Source of the DNA: an uncultured Oscillospiraceae bacterium
GTDB lineage: Bacteria > Bacillota > Clostridia > Oscillospirales > Ruminococcaceae
Reading direction: 5' to 3'
Length of the DNA: 64,000 nucleotides
NCBI GenBank assembly: GCA_934486875.1
Contig: CAKSPU010000001.1
Span: 62,001-126,000 of the forward strand
Under the pieces are notes generated by a model. That model did not search any database and was not told where the DNA came from. It saw nothing but the letters and a program-made list of their open reading frames with translations. The position numbers and the translations under genes were made by a program. This document shows positions 33,226 to 42,271 of the stretch, piece by piece. Every line of letters begins with the position of its first letter. Position 1 is the first letter of the stretch.

Positions 33226-35847
33226 ATGCTCCGAAACACTGATACAGCATTACAGACTAATGACAGACTCTCCGACCTTGAAACTGTATTTCAGCAGCTT
33301 GTGTTGCTTGACCGTGCTGTGTCGGAGGAGGGGATACACGGCAGCCTCAACAAGCTCCTTGAAGCTGTGGGAAAATATACCCGTGCAGACCGTGCCTATA
33401 TTTTTGTTGACCTTAATTCCGACAATATTTTTTCAAATGCATATGAGTGGTGTGGAGAGGGCGTTATCCCGCAGATAGACAATCTCCAGCAGATACATTC
33501 CTATGATATGCCCGTATGGTATGACAGGTTTTCACAGGGCGGAAATATTGTTATTGAAAACACCGAGGACATAAAGGAAATTATGCCCGATGAATATGAA
33601 ATGCTGAAAGCTCAGGATATAAGTACGGAGATATCTTTCCCTATCTATCACAGCTCAAAGCTTCTGGGCTTTATCGGCGTTGATAACCCCGAGATATCCG
33701 AATCACAGTCCCTTATAAGCATTCTCGAGGTCATCGGAGGACATCTCGGAAGCTCCTGGTCTCTTTTTAATGCAAACAAATCTCTCCGTGAAAAAGAGGA
33801 CAGACTCGGCGAGAACAAACGTGCTCTTGAAAAGGAGAAAAACGTCCTTGAACGCCTTTGTATGGACTATACATCGGTATATTATCTTGATCTTTACACC
33901 GATAAATTTGAAGTAATGAAGCTCCGTGACGGTTCAAACGCAAGCAATCTGATTCAGGACGAAAATATAACGGCGTTTTCCGATCTCCTTGAAAAATATG
34001 CTCAGAGATATATCTCCGAGGAATCTTCCGATGATTTCAGGCACTGGCTGTCAAATTCCCACCTTAAAGAGCTGCTGTCATCACGTGAACGTGGGGTATA
34101 CCGCTATACCAGCCGCCCGAATATCAGGGGACAGAAATATTTTGAGGTACAGGCTATCCGTGTAAAGCAGGACGATCGGGAATTTGGCATAATCCTTGGC
34201 TTCCGCTACATCGACGATATCGTTTTGCAGGAGCAGGAAAGACAGGCGGAGCTTGAAAAGGCACTTGCCGAATCAAGGCTCAACAACGAAATAGTATCCG
34301 CTATCAGCAAAATATACTTCTCCATTTACCGCATAGACCTGCCCAACGATTACTACGAGGAGATTTCGGGAAACACCGAGATACATCGCCTTACAGGCAA
34401 AACAGGCAGGGCTGCCGCAAAAATGACAGAGCTGTGCGATACCTTTGTTGCAGACGAGTATCACCACACGGTGATGAAGTTTTTCGACCTTTCCACGCTT
34501 CCCGAAAGGCTCAGTACAGATGATACCGTGGCGGCGGAATATCTCGCCAAGGACGGCAACTGGCATCTGGCAAGATTTATCGCCAAGAAGCGTGATTTCT
34601 CGGGCAAAGTCACCCACGTGCTCTACGTTACCGCTCTTATCAGCGCCGAAAAGCGCCGTGAGCAGAATCTTATAATCCTTGCCGAGGATGCAAGGCGTGC
34701 AAATGAAGCAAAGACGGAATTTCTCTCCCGTATGGCGCACGATATCCGCACACCTATGAACGCTGTCGGCGGATTTACGAGCATTGCTATGGCAAATGTG
34801 AATGACCCCGAAAAGGTGAAAAAGAATCTTGAACAGGTGGAAATTGCCTGCGGATATCTCCAGCAGATAGTGAATGATGTTCTTGATCTTGCGGAGATAG
34901 AAAAGGGCAAGGTAAAGGTACATAACGAGGAAACGAGCATTGCCGAGATATTTGCGGAATATGAGGAAACTATCCGCGGAGCAATGCCCGAAAAGCACCT
35001 GAACATTGTCTGCCGCAAGCACGATATTATCCACGACTGCGTTCTCACCGACCCGCTGCGCCTGAGACAGATATATATGAATCTCCTTTCAAACGCAATG
35101 AAGTTCACTCCTGCGGGGGGAACTGTGGAGTTTGAGATATATGAGGAAGAGATGTCCGAAAAAGGAAAGGTGCGCCTTGTTTCAATAATCAAGGATAACG
35201 GCATCGGTATGACACCCGAATATATGCGTGTGATGTATGACAGATTCAGCCGTGCGGTGGACACAAGACTAAATAAGGTCCGTGGAAGCGGTCTGGGGCT
35301 TTCCATCGTCAAGGAGCTTACCGACCTTATGGGAGGACATATCGAAGCAAGCAGCGTTCTCGGAAAGGGAACGGCATTTAAGGTGACCTTTGAACTGGAT
35401 TACACCGACAGCAGGCACGAGCACAGGCACGAATGCCGCATTGACGGAAAATATGACGAATGCATCGGTATGAGGATACTTGTTGCCGAGGACAATGACC
35501 TGAATTACGAGATTGCGGAAGAACTTCTTAAGCTCCACGGGGTCATCTGTGACCGTGCGGAAAACGGTCAGGTCTGCGTGAACAAATTCAGGGAAAGTGC
35601 TCCCTGTTATTATTTCGCAGTTCTTATGGATCTTCAGATGCCCGTTATGGACGGACTTCAGGCAGCAAGACTTATTCGCAGCACAGACTCAGACTATGCA
35701 CGGAAAATACCCATTATCGCTCTTTCCGCCAACTCATTCAGCGATGATGTTAAGGCAAGCCTTGATGCGGGTATGGACGGGCATCTTTCAAAGCCTTTTG
35801 ATGCTGACAAGCTGCTGGAGCTTCTTATGCTTCACAAAAATAAGTGA
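33226..35847 (+). CDS. Soluble hybrid sensor histidine kinase/response regulator with GAF domain
   Basis: 873 aa, no membrane segment. An N-terminal GAF-like domain covers about 25-190 (ADRAYIFVDLNSD to GVDNPEIS), then a coiled coil, PAS-like regions to about 480, a HisKA domain with H505 in MAHDIRTPMNA, an HATPase domain with NLLSNAMKFTP and GSGLGLSIVKELT, and a C-terminal receiver with phospho-acceptor D802 in LMDLQMPVMDG. There is no DNA-binding output, so phosphate must pass to another protein. Expression is under the c-di-GMP riboswitch. GGAAAGGA is the SD. Confidence 0.92.
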   Translation: MLRNTDTALQTNDRLSDLETVFQQLVLLDRAVSEEGIHGSLNKLLEAVGKYTRADRAYIFVDLNSDNIFSNAYEWCGEGVIPQIDNLQQIHSYDMPVWYDRFSQGGNIVIENTEDIKEIMPDEYEMLKAQDISTEISFPIYHSSKLLGFIGVDNPEISESQSLISILEVIGGHLGSSWSLFNANKSLREKEDRLGENKRALEKEKNVLERLCMDYTSVYYLDLYTDKFEVMKLRDGSNASNLIQDENITAFSDLLEKYAQRYISEESSDDFRHWLSNSHLKELLSSRERGVYRYTSRPNIRGQKYFEVQAIRVKQDDREFGIILGFRYIDDIVLQEQERQAELEKALAESRLNNEIVSAISKIYFSIYRIDLPNDYYEEISGNTEIHRLTGKTGRAAAKMTELCDTFVADEYHHTVMKFFDLSTLPERLSTDDTVAAEYLAKDGNWHLARFIAKKRDFSGKVTHVLYVTALISAEKRREQNLIILAEDARRANEAKTEFLSRMAHDIRTPMNAVGGFTSIAMANVNDPEKVKKNLEQVEIACGYLQQIVNDVLDLAEIEKGKVKVHNEETSIAEIFAEYEETIRGAMPEKHLNIVCRKHDIIHDCVLTDPLRLRQIYMNLLSNAMKFTPAGGTVEFEIYEEEMSEKGKVRLVSIIKDNGIGMTPEYMRVMYDRFSRAVDTRLNKVRGSGLGLSIVKELTDLMGGHIEASSVLGKGTAFKVTFELDYTDSRHEHRHECRIDGKYDECIGMRILVAEDNDLNYEIAEELLKLHGVICDRAENGQVCVNKFRESAPCYYFAVLMDLQMPVMDGLQAARLIRSTDSDYARKIPIIALSANSFSDDVKASLDAGMDGHLSKPFDADKLLELLMLHKNK

Positions 35848-36040
35848 GATACAGAACAGGACGGGAATTTGATATGTCCTGAAAGTGTGAGCTTTTTGAA
35901 ACGCAATATTTATGATTTTATGTTTGTTTACAAAAAATATTTTTTTATAATGGCGTTGACAGTGCAAAATTGTGATATAATCAAACTATATATAAATAAA
36001 TTTTGTTTATCTGACATTAATCGATATTGGTGGAGAAACT

Positions 36041-37933
36041 ATGACGATACAAGAACTGATGATTAATAATCTTGCCCCTATTATGGGCTTGCTGTTTCTG
36101 TTTGCCGCATTGTCCGGAAACGAAACCCTTGAAGCAAGGGAGAGAAAATATTTCAAAATGATCCTCGGGGTCGAGTTTGCGGAGCTGATTGCGTTTGATT
36201 CAGAGCTTGTGACTGCATCGTGGGATCACCCGACGGCACTCAGAATACTGCTTTCGGGAATAGGCTATTCCCTCAGACCTCTTATAGTCTATCTTTTCAT
36301 AATGCTTGTTCTGCCTATGAACGAGGACGACGGGAAGCCTGACAGCAAGCAGAAAAAAATACGGCTGCTGCTCCTTATCCCCGAAGCGCTTGCATTCCTC
36401 GGCGGATTTTCCCCGTTCTTTACCGATACGGTCTATTATTATGACAGCGACAATGTTTTTCACAGAGGTCCGCTGGGATATGACTCACAGGTGATGACGA
36501 CCGTATATCTTGTCATCATCGTGGTGCTGGCAGTGCGAAAGCATATCCTTGAAAAGCAGATGGAACAAAAAATTATGCTGCTCATTGCGTTGTATCCTAT
36601 TCTGGCGATGTCCCTTGAAGCTGCATTCAATGTCCGCTGCATCGGCAGAACGGCTATCGTTTTCAGCACTGTATTTTTCCTTTACGGCTTGCAGGTGGGA
36701 AAGCTCAGAAATACAGTCTATGCCCTCAGCGAGAATGAAGCTCTCAAAAACACAATGGCGGAGCTTGAAGCCGCCAAAAAAGAAGCCGAGCGTGCAAATG
36801 CCGCAAAGTCCGACTTCCTTTCAAGAATGTCCCACGATATGCGCACGCCCCTTAACGGCATTATCGGCATAATCGAGATAAACAGCAGGCACAATGACCC
36901 TGTATTGCAGGAGGAGAACCGCAAAAAAGCCAAGGTCGCTGCGGATCATCTGCTGTCACTTATAAATGATATTCTTGAACTGAGCAAGCTTGAGGACAGC
37001 CGCACACCCCTTGTTAACGAGCCTTTTGACATAAGAACGGTGGCTTCCGATGTAATGACAATGGTGGGAATGAGGGCTGCCGAGTCCGGCATCACCCTGG
37101 AATATAATGAGGACCCCACAGTGTTCGTTCACCCCTATGTTTACGGAAATCCATTGTATCTGCGTCAGATGTTCTTAAATATCGCAGGCAATGCCATAAA
37201 ATACAACCGTCCCGGCGGAACAGTCCGGGGACGCATTGATTACGAGGGCGAGGAGGGCGACACCGTTACATACAGCTGCACGATCGCCGATAACGGCATC
37301 GGCATAAGCGAGGAATTTCTTGCCCACATATTCGAGCCATTTGTTCAGGCAAACAGTGGGGCAAGGACTACATATCAGGGGGTAGGTCTCGGAATGTCCA
37401 TAGTCAAGAGCATCGTTGACAAAATGGGCGGAAAGATCGACGTAAAGAGCAAGCTTGGGGAGGGCAGCACCTTCAAGGTGACTATTCCCTATAAGATAGT
37501 TCCCGATGAGCTTATTCCCCAAAAAGCCGAAAGCGCTGACATCAGCAATGTTTCCATAAAGGGTACACGCATTCTTATGGCGGAGGACAACCGGCTCAAC
37601 TCCGAGATCGCTCAGTATCTTCTTGAGGATTTCGGGGCTGTGGTCACTCCCGTAAGCAACGGACGTGAATGTGTTGATGCTTACAAGAACAGTGAGGAGG
37701 GTACTTTTGACCTTATCCTTATGGATATAATGATGCCCGTTATGGACGGTCTTACCGCTGCAAGGGAGATAAGATGCTGCGACAGGCGTGATGCGGATAT
37801 CCCGATAATCGCTATGACCGCAAATGCATTCTCCGAGGACGCAAAAATGAGCCGTGAAGCGGGTATGAACGCACATCTTGCAAAGCCTCTTGACATAAAC
37901 AAGCTTATCGTTGCCATAGCAAAGCTTTTGTGA
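36041..37933 (+). CDS. Membrane hybrid sensor histidine kinase/response regulator
   Basis: 630 aa. About six to seven membrane helices up to residue 225 form the sensor region; a coiled coil leads to HisKA with H265 in SRMSHDMRTPLNG, HATPase (GVGLGMSIVKSIVDKMGG) and a C-terminal receiver with D562 in ILMDIMMPVMDG. It has no HPt or DNA-binding domain. A -10 candidate TATAAT at 35976-35981 is preceded by TTGACA at only 14 bases. Repeat copy 3 follows 9 bases after the stop. Confidence 0.92.
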   Translation: MTIQELMINNLAPIMGLLFLFAALSGNETLEARERKYFKMILGVEFAELIAFDSELVTASWDHPTALRILLSGIGYSLRPLIVYLFIMLVLPMNEDDGKPDSKQKKIRLLLLIPEALAFLGGFSPFFTDTVYYYDSDNVFHRGPLGYDSQVMTTVYLVIIVVLAVRKHILEKQMEQKIMLLIALYPILAMSLEAAFNVRCIGRTAIVFSTVFFLYGLQVGKLRNTVYALSENEALKNTMAELEAAKKEAERANAAKSDFLSRMSHDMRTPLNGIIGIIEINSRHNDPVLQEENRKKAKVAADHLLSLINDILELSKLEDSRTPLVNEPFDIRTVASDVMTMVGMRAAESGITLEYNEDPTVFVHPYVYGNPLYLRQMFLNIAGNAIKYNRPGGTVRGRIDYEGEEGDTVTYSCTIADNGIGISEEFLAHIFEPFVQANSGARTTYQGVGLGMSIVKSIVDKMGGKIDVKSKLGEGSTFKVTIPYKIVPDELIPQKAESADISNVSIKGTRILMAEDNRLNSEIAQYLLEDFGAVVTPVSNGRECVDAYKNSEEGTFDLILMDIMMPVMDGLTAAREIRCCDRRDADIPIIAMTANAFSEDAKMSREAGMNAHLAKPLDINKLIVAIAKLL

Positions 37934-37942
37934 CATAGGTTA

Positions 37943-38010
37943 ATACTAATAACCGATTAACCTATAGACAAATCCTCGGCTTTATCTATAGAACAATTGG
38001 TTATTAGTAT
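37943..38010. repeat. Dispersed palindromic element, copy 3 (68 bp, internally deleted)
   Basis: It keeps both ends of copies 1 and 2, with one mismatch in the 16-base terminal repeat (ACCGATT for ACCAATT), but the whole middle between the TCCTCGGC and TTTATCTATAG arms is gone. The flanks TTA and TAA would allow a TA target duplication. Confidence 0.85.
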
Positions 38011-38071
38011 TAATAATTTTAAGAAGAATAATTCATTCGTTGAAATACCCTGCAAAATATGGCAAACACTA

Positions 38072-38100
38072 TTGACAATCAAACACATAATAGGTATAAT
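38072..38100 (+). promoter_or_regulatory. Promoter of the membrane-anchored protein gene
   Basis: TTGACA (38072-38077), 17 bases, TATAAT (38095-38100): consensus. Confidence 0.9.
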
Positions 38101-38147
38101 TGTAATATATTTATAAAAAATATTTCGACATTGCGGGGGTAAAATTT

Positions 38148-39407
38148 ATGACAAAAGAAGAAATCAGGGAAAAAGCCGACAAAATTATTGACGACATATG
38201 CTTCGGGGCAAAGGAACTGAGTGAAAAGAAATATTTCATTCCTGTATGTGCGGCTGTTGTTCTTGCTGTGGCAGTGCTTATCATAGTTATCTCAGCCATT
38301 GCGGGGGGCACGGAAAACGGAAGCTCTGCTGCGGAGTTTTCAACACCTGCGGCAGCGGGCTTTGAGGGGCGCATCGCAGAAATGAAAAAAAGCGGAGTTT
38401 CCGTGGCACTGCGCATTTCCGACATAAGGAAAGAGGACGGGACCTCGACCAGCCTTACATACAAGAGCGATTATGCGCAGAAGTATATCGTGGCAGACCT
38501 GCTGATAACAAACAAAAGCAAAAAGGATATTCCCGTTTATAAGGACTTTTTTGAAAGCGGCACCGTGCTTGCTTCCCTCAAGGACACCTCATCAAAGTAT
38601 GACGAAAACGACTGTATGTCAATGGGTGAGCTTTATGACAAGGAAAGCGGGGAAAAGATAACGGACAAAGAGATAGTTGTCCCTAAGTACGGCACTGCCG
38701 AAGTGACCCTTTGCTATTCATTTCCCGCATCAAGGATAAACGATATAAACTATCTTCTTTTCTGCGAACCGTATTCCGACGGAGTCGGTATGAAGTGGGA
38801 GGTCGCAGGGATCGGAAAGCCGTATATCGCTTTCAAGCTGGACAATTCTCAGCTTTTCCCCGAAGTAGTTCAGGGCGACGAGCCTGAAGAAACCGCTGAA
38901 ACGGCGAAGACTTCCAGATATATAAGTCCCTATCCCACCACATTGATAAGACCCACCGATGCGGCACTGGCTATGTTTTCCTCTGACGGCTATGAGCTGT
39001 CACTGGAGGTAGCGGGAAAGGGCGATATTAAAAATGATCTGTCTGTGGTGTACAGCGGATACAGCAATTCTGTAGACGGACCCGCAATAATCGGCAGCGT
39101 TCCCGAAATACGCACCGACAGCAGCGAGATAGATATTATTAAGCTGTACTTTAAGATAGATGACAGCCTGAAAGAAAATACCCTCGGAACATATGCATTA
39201 TACAGTGACGAATTTAAGGGCATAAAAAGATTTAATGTCTTTATGTATTTTGAGGATACGAATATGCTTATGCCCATAGAGACATTCTGCGACGAAGCAA
39301 CGAATACAGTGTGGGCAGAGTCCGATTCGGCAGGCACATATGCTCTGATAGATATGGAGCTGTGGCTTGATTCTCTGGGAGTTTCCCCGACGGAATATAA
39401 CGAATGA
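38148..39407 (+). CDS. Membrane-anchored extracytoplasmic protein of unknown function
   Basis: 419 aa. A charged 26-residue cytoplasmic tail precedes one membrane helix (YFIPVCAAVVLAVAVLIIVISAIAGG), then a Ser/Ala-rich linker and a mainly beta exterior. Residues about 110-230 (YIVADLLITNKSKKDIPVYKDFF) resemble DUF4352-like immunoglobulin-fold domains; the rest is not recognised. GGGGGT precedes the ATG. It is monocistronic with its own promoter and terminator. Confidence 0.6.
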   Translation: MTKEEIREKADKIIDDICFGAKELSEKKYFIPVCAAVVLAVAVLIIVISAIAGGTENGSSAAEFSTPAAAGFEGRIAEMKKSGVSVALRISDIRKEDGTSTSLTYKSDYAQKYIVADLLITNKSKKDIPVYKDFFESGTVLASLKDTSSKYDENDCMSMGELYDKESGEKITDKEIVVPKYGTAEVTLCYSFPASRINDINYLLFCEPYSDGVGMKWEVAGIGKPYIAFKLDNSQLFPEVVQGDEPEETAETAKTSRYISPYPTTLIRPTDAALAMFSSDGYELSLEVAGKGDIKNDLSVVYSGYSNSVDGPAIIGSVPEIRTDSSEIDIIKLYFKIDDSLKENTLGTYALYSDEFKGIKRFNVFMYFEDTNMLMPIETFCDEATNTVWAESDSAGTYALIDMELWLDSLGVSPTEYNE

Positions 39408-39416
39408 TTTTTTTGG

Positions 39417-39443
39417 AGCCGTGCCTTTGGGTGCGGCTTTTTT
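39417..39443 (+). terminator. Terminator after the membrane-anchored protein gene
   Basis: AGCCGTGCC pairs with GGTGCGGCT (two wobbles) around TTTG, followed by T. Confidence 0.8.
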
Positions 39444-39461
39444 ATATTATCAGAAATATAC

Positions 39462-39490
39462 TTGACAAGTCTAAAATAATGTGCTATAAT
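39462..39490 (+). promoter_or_regulatory. Promoter of the DUF134-NifX/FTR/thioredoxin operon
   Basis: TTGACA (39462-39467), 17 bases, TATAAT (39485-39490): consensus. Confidence 0.9.
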
Positions 39491-39519
39491 CGACTATAGA
39501 CGGAAACGAGGTGAGCGAT

Positions 39520-40260
39520 ATGCCAAGACCCCAAAGGTGCAGAAAGGTCTGCAATGAGCCTGAATACAGCATATTTTTCCCCGCAGGCGTTGCTTCGGGC
39601 GAGCCTGTTACCCTTACGGTAGATGAATTTGAGGTGATACGGCTCGTTGACCTCGAACAGCTCACTCACAGTCAGGCGGCGGTGCGTATGGAAATATCCC
39701 GCACCACGGCTACGGAGATATACAACGCCGCCCGAGTGAAAATTGCGGACTGTATCGTTAACGGCAGACTCCTTGCGGTCTCGGGAGGAAATTACAAGCT
39801 TTGCGGCGGAGGAAAATGCTGCGGCTGCCGCAGAGGGCATAGCTGCGGTCAGACAGCATACAGGAAAGGAAAAGGTATTATGAGAGTAGCGGTAACATAC
39901 GATAACGGAAACATTTTTCAGCATTTCGGTCACACAGCTTTTTTCAAGCTTTATGACTGCGAAGATGGAAGCGTCGTGGGTGAGGAGATCGTGGCAGCCC
40001 CCGAAAGCGGTCACGGCGCACTTGCGGGATTCCTTAAGGAAAACGGTGCAGATGTGCTTATCTGCGGCGGCATCGGCGGCGGAGCACAGACCGCTCTTGC
40101 GGGTCAGGGCATAAGACTTTACGGCGGCGTAAGCGGCGATGCGGACGAGGCTGTTAAGGCATTCCTTGAAAACAAGCTGACCTTTGACCCCAATGTAATG
40201 TGCAGTCATCACACCCACAGCGAGGGTCACAGCTGCGGCTCACACAGCTGCGGAAAGTGA
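39520..40260 (+). CDS. DUF134 HTH fused to a NifX/NifB iron-molybdenum-cofactor-binding domain
   Basis: 246 aa. Residues 1-95 are DUF134 (PRPQRCRKVCNEPEYSIF; HTH around LTHSQAAVRMEISRTTATEIY), joined by a Cys-rich linker CGGGKCCGCRRGHSCG to a dinitrogenase-cofactor domain (RVAVTYDNGNIFQHFGHTAFF to AVKAFLENKLTFD) and a His/Cys tail (HHTHSEGHSCGSHSCG). Such fusions are thought to sense or carry Fe-S or metal cofactors; no nitrogenase gene is nearby. ATG 39520 has GAGGTG 6 bases upstream, which excludes the earlier GTG at 39511. Confidence 0.88.
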   Translation: MPRPQRCRKVCNEPEYSIFFPAGVASGEPVTLTVDEFEVIRLVDLEQLTHSQAAVRMEISRTTATEIYNAARVKIADCIVNGRLLAVSGGNYKLCGGGKCCGCRRGHSCGQTAYRKGKGIMRVAVTYDNGNIFQHFGHTAFFKLYDCEDGSVVGEEIVAAPESGHGALAGFLKENGADVLICGGIGGGAQTALAGQGIRLYGGVSGDADEAVKAFLENKLTFDPNVMCSHHTHSEGHSCGSHSCGK

Positions 40261-40266
40261 GACGGT

Positions 40267-40464
40267 ATGAAAATAACTCTCAATCCCGATGAAGAGACAG
40301 TAAAGCTCATAAAGGAGGGGCTTGCCAGAAAAGGCGGCTACTGTCCCTGCCGTATGGAGCGTACCGAGGATAACAAATGTATGTGCAGAGAGTTCAGGGA
40401 GCAGATAAAAGACCCGAATTTTGAGGGCTATTGCCACTGTATGCTCTACTACAAATCAAAATAG
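40267..40464 (+). CDS. Ferredoxin:thioredoxin reductase catalytic-chain-like protein
   Basis: 65 aa with the FTR beta signature in order: YCPCR, CMCREF and YCHCMLYY, six cysteines that in FTR hold a [4Fe-4S] cluster and the active-site disulfide. Known FTR beta chains are about 110 aa, so this is a short form. It is followed after 10 bases by a thioredoxin gene, which makes it a likely electron donor to that thioredoxin. Confidence 0.85.
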   Translation: MKITLNPDEETVKLIKEGLARKGGYCPCRMERTEDNKCMCREFREQIKDPNFEGYCHCMLYYKSK

Positions 40465-40474
40465 GAGGATCGCT

Positions 40475-40789
40475 GTGAAAGAAGTAATACTTACAAAGGA
40501 AAATTTTGAAAACGAAGTTCTCCGCTCGGATAAGACCGTGCTTGTGGATTTCTGGGCAAGCTGGTGCGGTCCCTGCAAGATGATAGCACCCATCGTTTCG
40601 GAAATTGCCGAGGATCATTCGGACACCGTAAAGGTGGGCAAGATAAATGTTGATGATGAGCCTGAGCTTGCAGCGCTTTTCAGGATCGAAAGCATACCCA
40701 CCCTTATGGTTTTCAGAAACGGAAAGCCTGACGGCGTTATGATAGGCTTCAGATCCAAGAGCGATATCGAAAAGCTTATCGGGGAATGA
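40475..40789 (+). CDS. trxA: Thioredoxin
   Basis: 104 aa with the classic DFWASWCGPCKM active site, cis-Pro in ESIPTLMVF and GFRSKSDIEKLI at the C-terminus. The start is GTG 40475, 6 bases after AGGAGG (40463-40468); the upstream in-frame codons overlap the FTR-like gene and show no homology. Reduction by the FTR-like protein encoded just before it is the probable context. A strong terminator follows. Confidence 0.95.
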   Translation: MKEVILTKENFENEVLRSDKTVLVDFWASWCGPCKMIAPIVSEIAEDHSDTVKVGKINVDDEPELAALFRIESIPTLMVFRNGKPDGVMIGFRSKSDIEKLIGE

Positions 40790-40802
40790 TGTCTTTATCT
40801 TG

Positions 40803-40838
40803 AAAATGCCTGTCCCGAAAAGGGGCAGGCATTTTTTA
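40803..40838 (+). terminator. Terminator of the thioredoxin operon
   Basis: AAAATGCCTGTCCC and GGGGCAGGCATTTTTT form a long stem with a GAAAA loop. Confidence 0.92.
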
Positions 40839-40844
40839 TACCCG

Positions 40845-40873
40845 TTGATTTTTTCTGCGATATGTTGTATAAT
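40845..40873 (+). promoter_or_regulatory. Promoter of the YceG/protease operon
   Basis: TTGATT (40845-40850), 17 bases, TATAAT (40868-40873). It fixes the first gene's start downstream of about 40880. Confidence 0.8.
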
Positions 40874-40906
40874 ATAATCACAGTTTATTTTATGGAGCGG
40901 CAGGAT

Positions 40907-42271
40907 ATGGAGATAAGGTTCAACCCAATGAAAATAACGGGCGTGGGAGCCTTCGGGGACGTAAGAGGAAGAACGGCTGCAGGGGTAAGAAGCGTTTATT
41001 TTATCCTTTGCACAGGGTATTACGGCGGGCTTTCGGAGGATATCAGAGAGCTTGACCGAAAGCTTTCCGCCGATGAGCGCTGCATTTACCGCAGGGTGAC
41101 GGAGCTTCCTGTTATGGGCGTAAAGGAAGCGGCGGAATATGACGGAAAATGGGAGCGCCTTTGCAGAGAGGAAAGCGTTATGCCCCCCGATATGCAAAAT
41201 GCGCTGAAAGAGGTCTGTTCCCTTTACCGCAGTCTGCGTAAAAACATAAACCCCACAATTGAAAAGAATTTCGCCGCCGTGCTTATGTTCTATGCGGACA
41301 GGCTTCTGGACAAAATGACCTGCGGCAGCGGAAAATGTCCCAAGCTTGTGTGCTCGGGGCGGATCGGGCTGAAAGAGTATCTTTTCTGCCAGATGGCGGC
41401 GCTTATGGGGATAGATGTGCTGCTGCTGTGTCCTTCGGGTCTGCCCGAGCTTCCCGATGAGCTTGAAATGGTCTGCGGTCACATAAGGCTGGGCGAGTGC
41501 GGAAGCTATGTCATACCTCCGTATATCACGCAGTCCGTGCAGCCCGTTTCAGCCGCAAATGCTCCCGTTCCGGCAAGCATAGGGGTACGGTCTGCGGCGG
41601 CTGCGGGACGGCATATACCTCTTCCGACTCCGAAAGCCTCCGTCAATACCCCTTCTGCATCAGAGGTGCATATATCTCAGACGGGCAATGGCGAAATGTC
41701 ATATGAAGAGCTTGCGGCTCTTGCATCGTCGGTGGTTATGATAACCCTCCACAACGGCAGAGGAAAGGTCATCGGCTCGGGTTCGGGAATGATAATCGGC
41801 AGAGACGGCTACATACTCACGAATTTCCACGTCGCGGGAGGAGCAAGATCTTTTTCGGTGCAGCTTGAAAATGACGACACAGTTTACCGCACAAACGAAC
41901 TTATAAAATATCACCCCAGTCTTGACCTTGCGGTGCTGCGCATCGACAGGCAGCAGCTTTCGCCTATGAAGCTTTACAGCGGCAGGAGAGAGCTTTGCAG
42001 AGGTCAGAGAGTTGTGGCGATAGGCAGCCCATTAGGGCTTTTCAATACCGTTTCCGACGGCATAATCTCGGGCTTTCGTGAGATAAACGGCGTTGATATG
42101 ATACAGTTTACGGCTCCTGTTTCGGGCGGCAGCTCGGGGGGCGCACTTCTTAATATGTACGGTGAGGTCATCGGTATCAGCACCGCAGGGTTCAGCAAGG
42201 GTCAGAATCTTAATCTTGCGGTGGGCTACAAGGACATTATCCCGTTTATAAGCAATTTTACTGATAAGTGA
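40907..42271 (+). CDS. YceG-like domain fused to an HtrA-type serine protease
   Basis: 454 aa. The N-terminal about 215 residues resemble part of the YceG family linked to Ter stress loci (NPTIEKNFAAVLMFYADRLLDKM, then PKLVCSGRIGLKEYLFCQM and MGIDVLLLCPSG). A Pro/Ala/Ser linker leads to a trypsin-fold domain: His in LTNFHVAGG, Asp in SLDLAVLRI, Ser in GGSSGGAL; there is no PDZ. No signal peptide or membrane helix is seen, so a cytosolic protease is implied. ATG 40907 (MEIRFNPMK) was chosen because the promoter's -10 lies inside any longer frame. It overlaps the next gene as TGATG. Confidence 0.75.
   Translation: MEIRFNPMKITGVGAFGDVRGRTAAGVRSVYFILCTGYYGGLSEDIRELDRKLSADERCIYRRVTELPVMGVKEAAEYDGKWERLCREESVMPPDMQNALKEVCSLYRSLRKNINPTIEKNFAAVLMFYADRLLDKMTCGSGKCPKLVCSGRIGLKEYLFCQMAALMGIDVLLLCPSGLPELPDELEMVCGHIRLGECGSYVIPPYITQSVQPVSAANAPVPASIGVRSAAAAGRHIPLPTPKASVNTPSASEVHISQTGNGEMSYEELAALASSVVMITLHNGRGKVIGSGSGMIIGRDGYILTNFHVAGGARSFSVQLENDDTVYRTNELIKYHPSLDLAVLRIDRQQLSPMKLYSGRRELCRGQRVVAIGSPLGLFNTVSDGIISGFREINGVDMIQFTAPVSGGSSGGALLNMYGEVIGISTAGFSKGQNLNLAVGYKDIIPFISNFTDK

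Noticed and set aside
35956..35981. TTGACA and TATAAT before the membrane hybrid kinase
   Set aside because: Spacer is only 14 bases, too short for a normal promoter; the TATAAT may still serve as an extended -10.
40394..41482. 362-codon minus-strand frame
   Set aside because: Crosses three plus-strand genes and the terminator and promoter between them; no homology.
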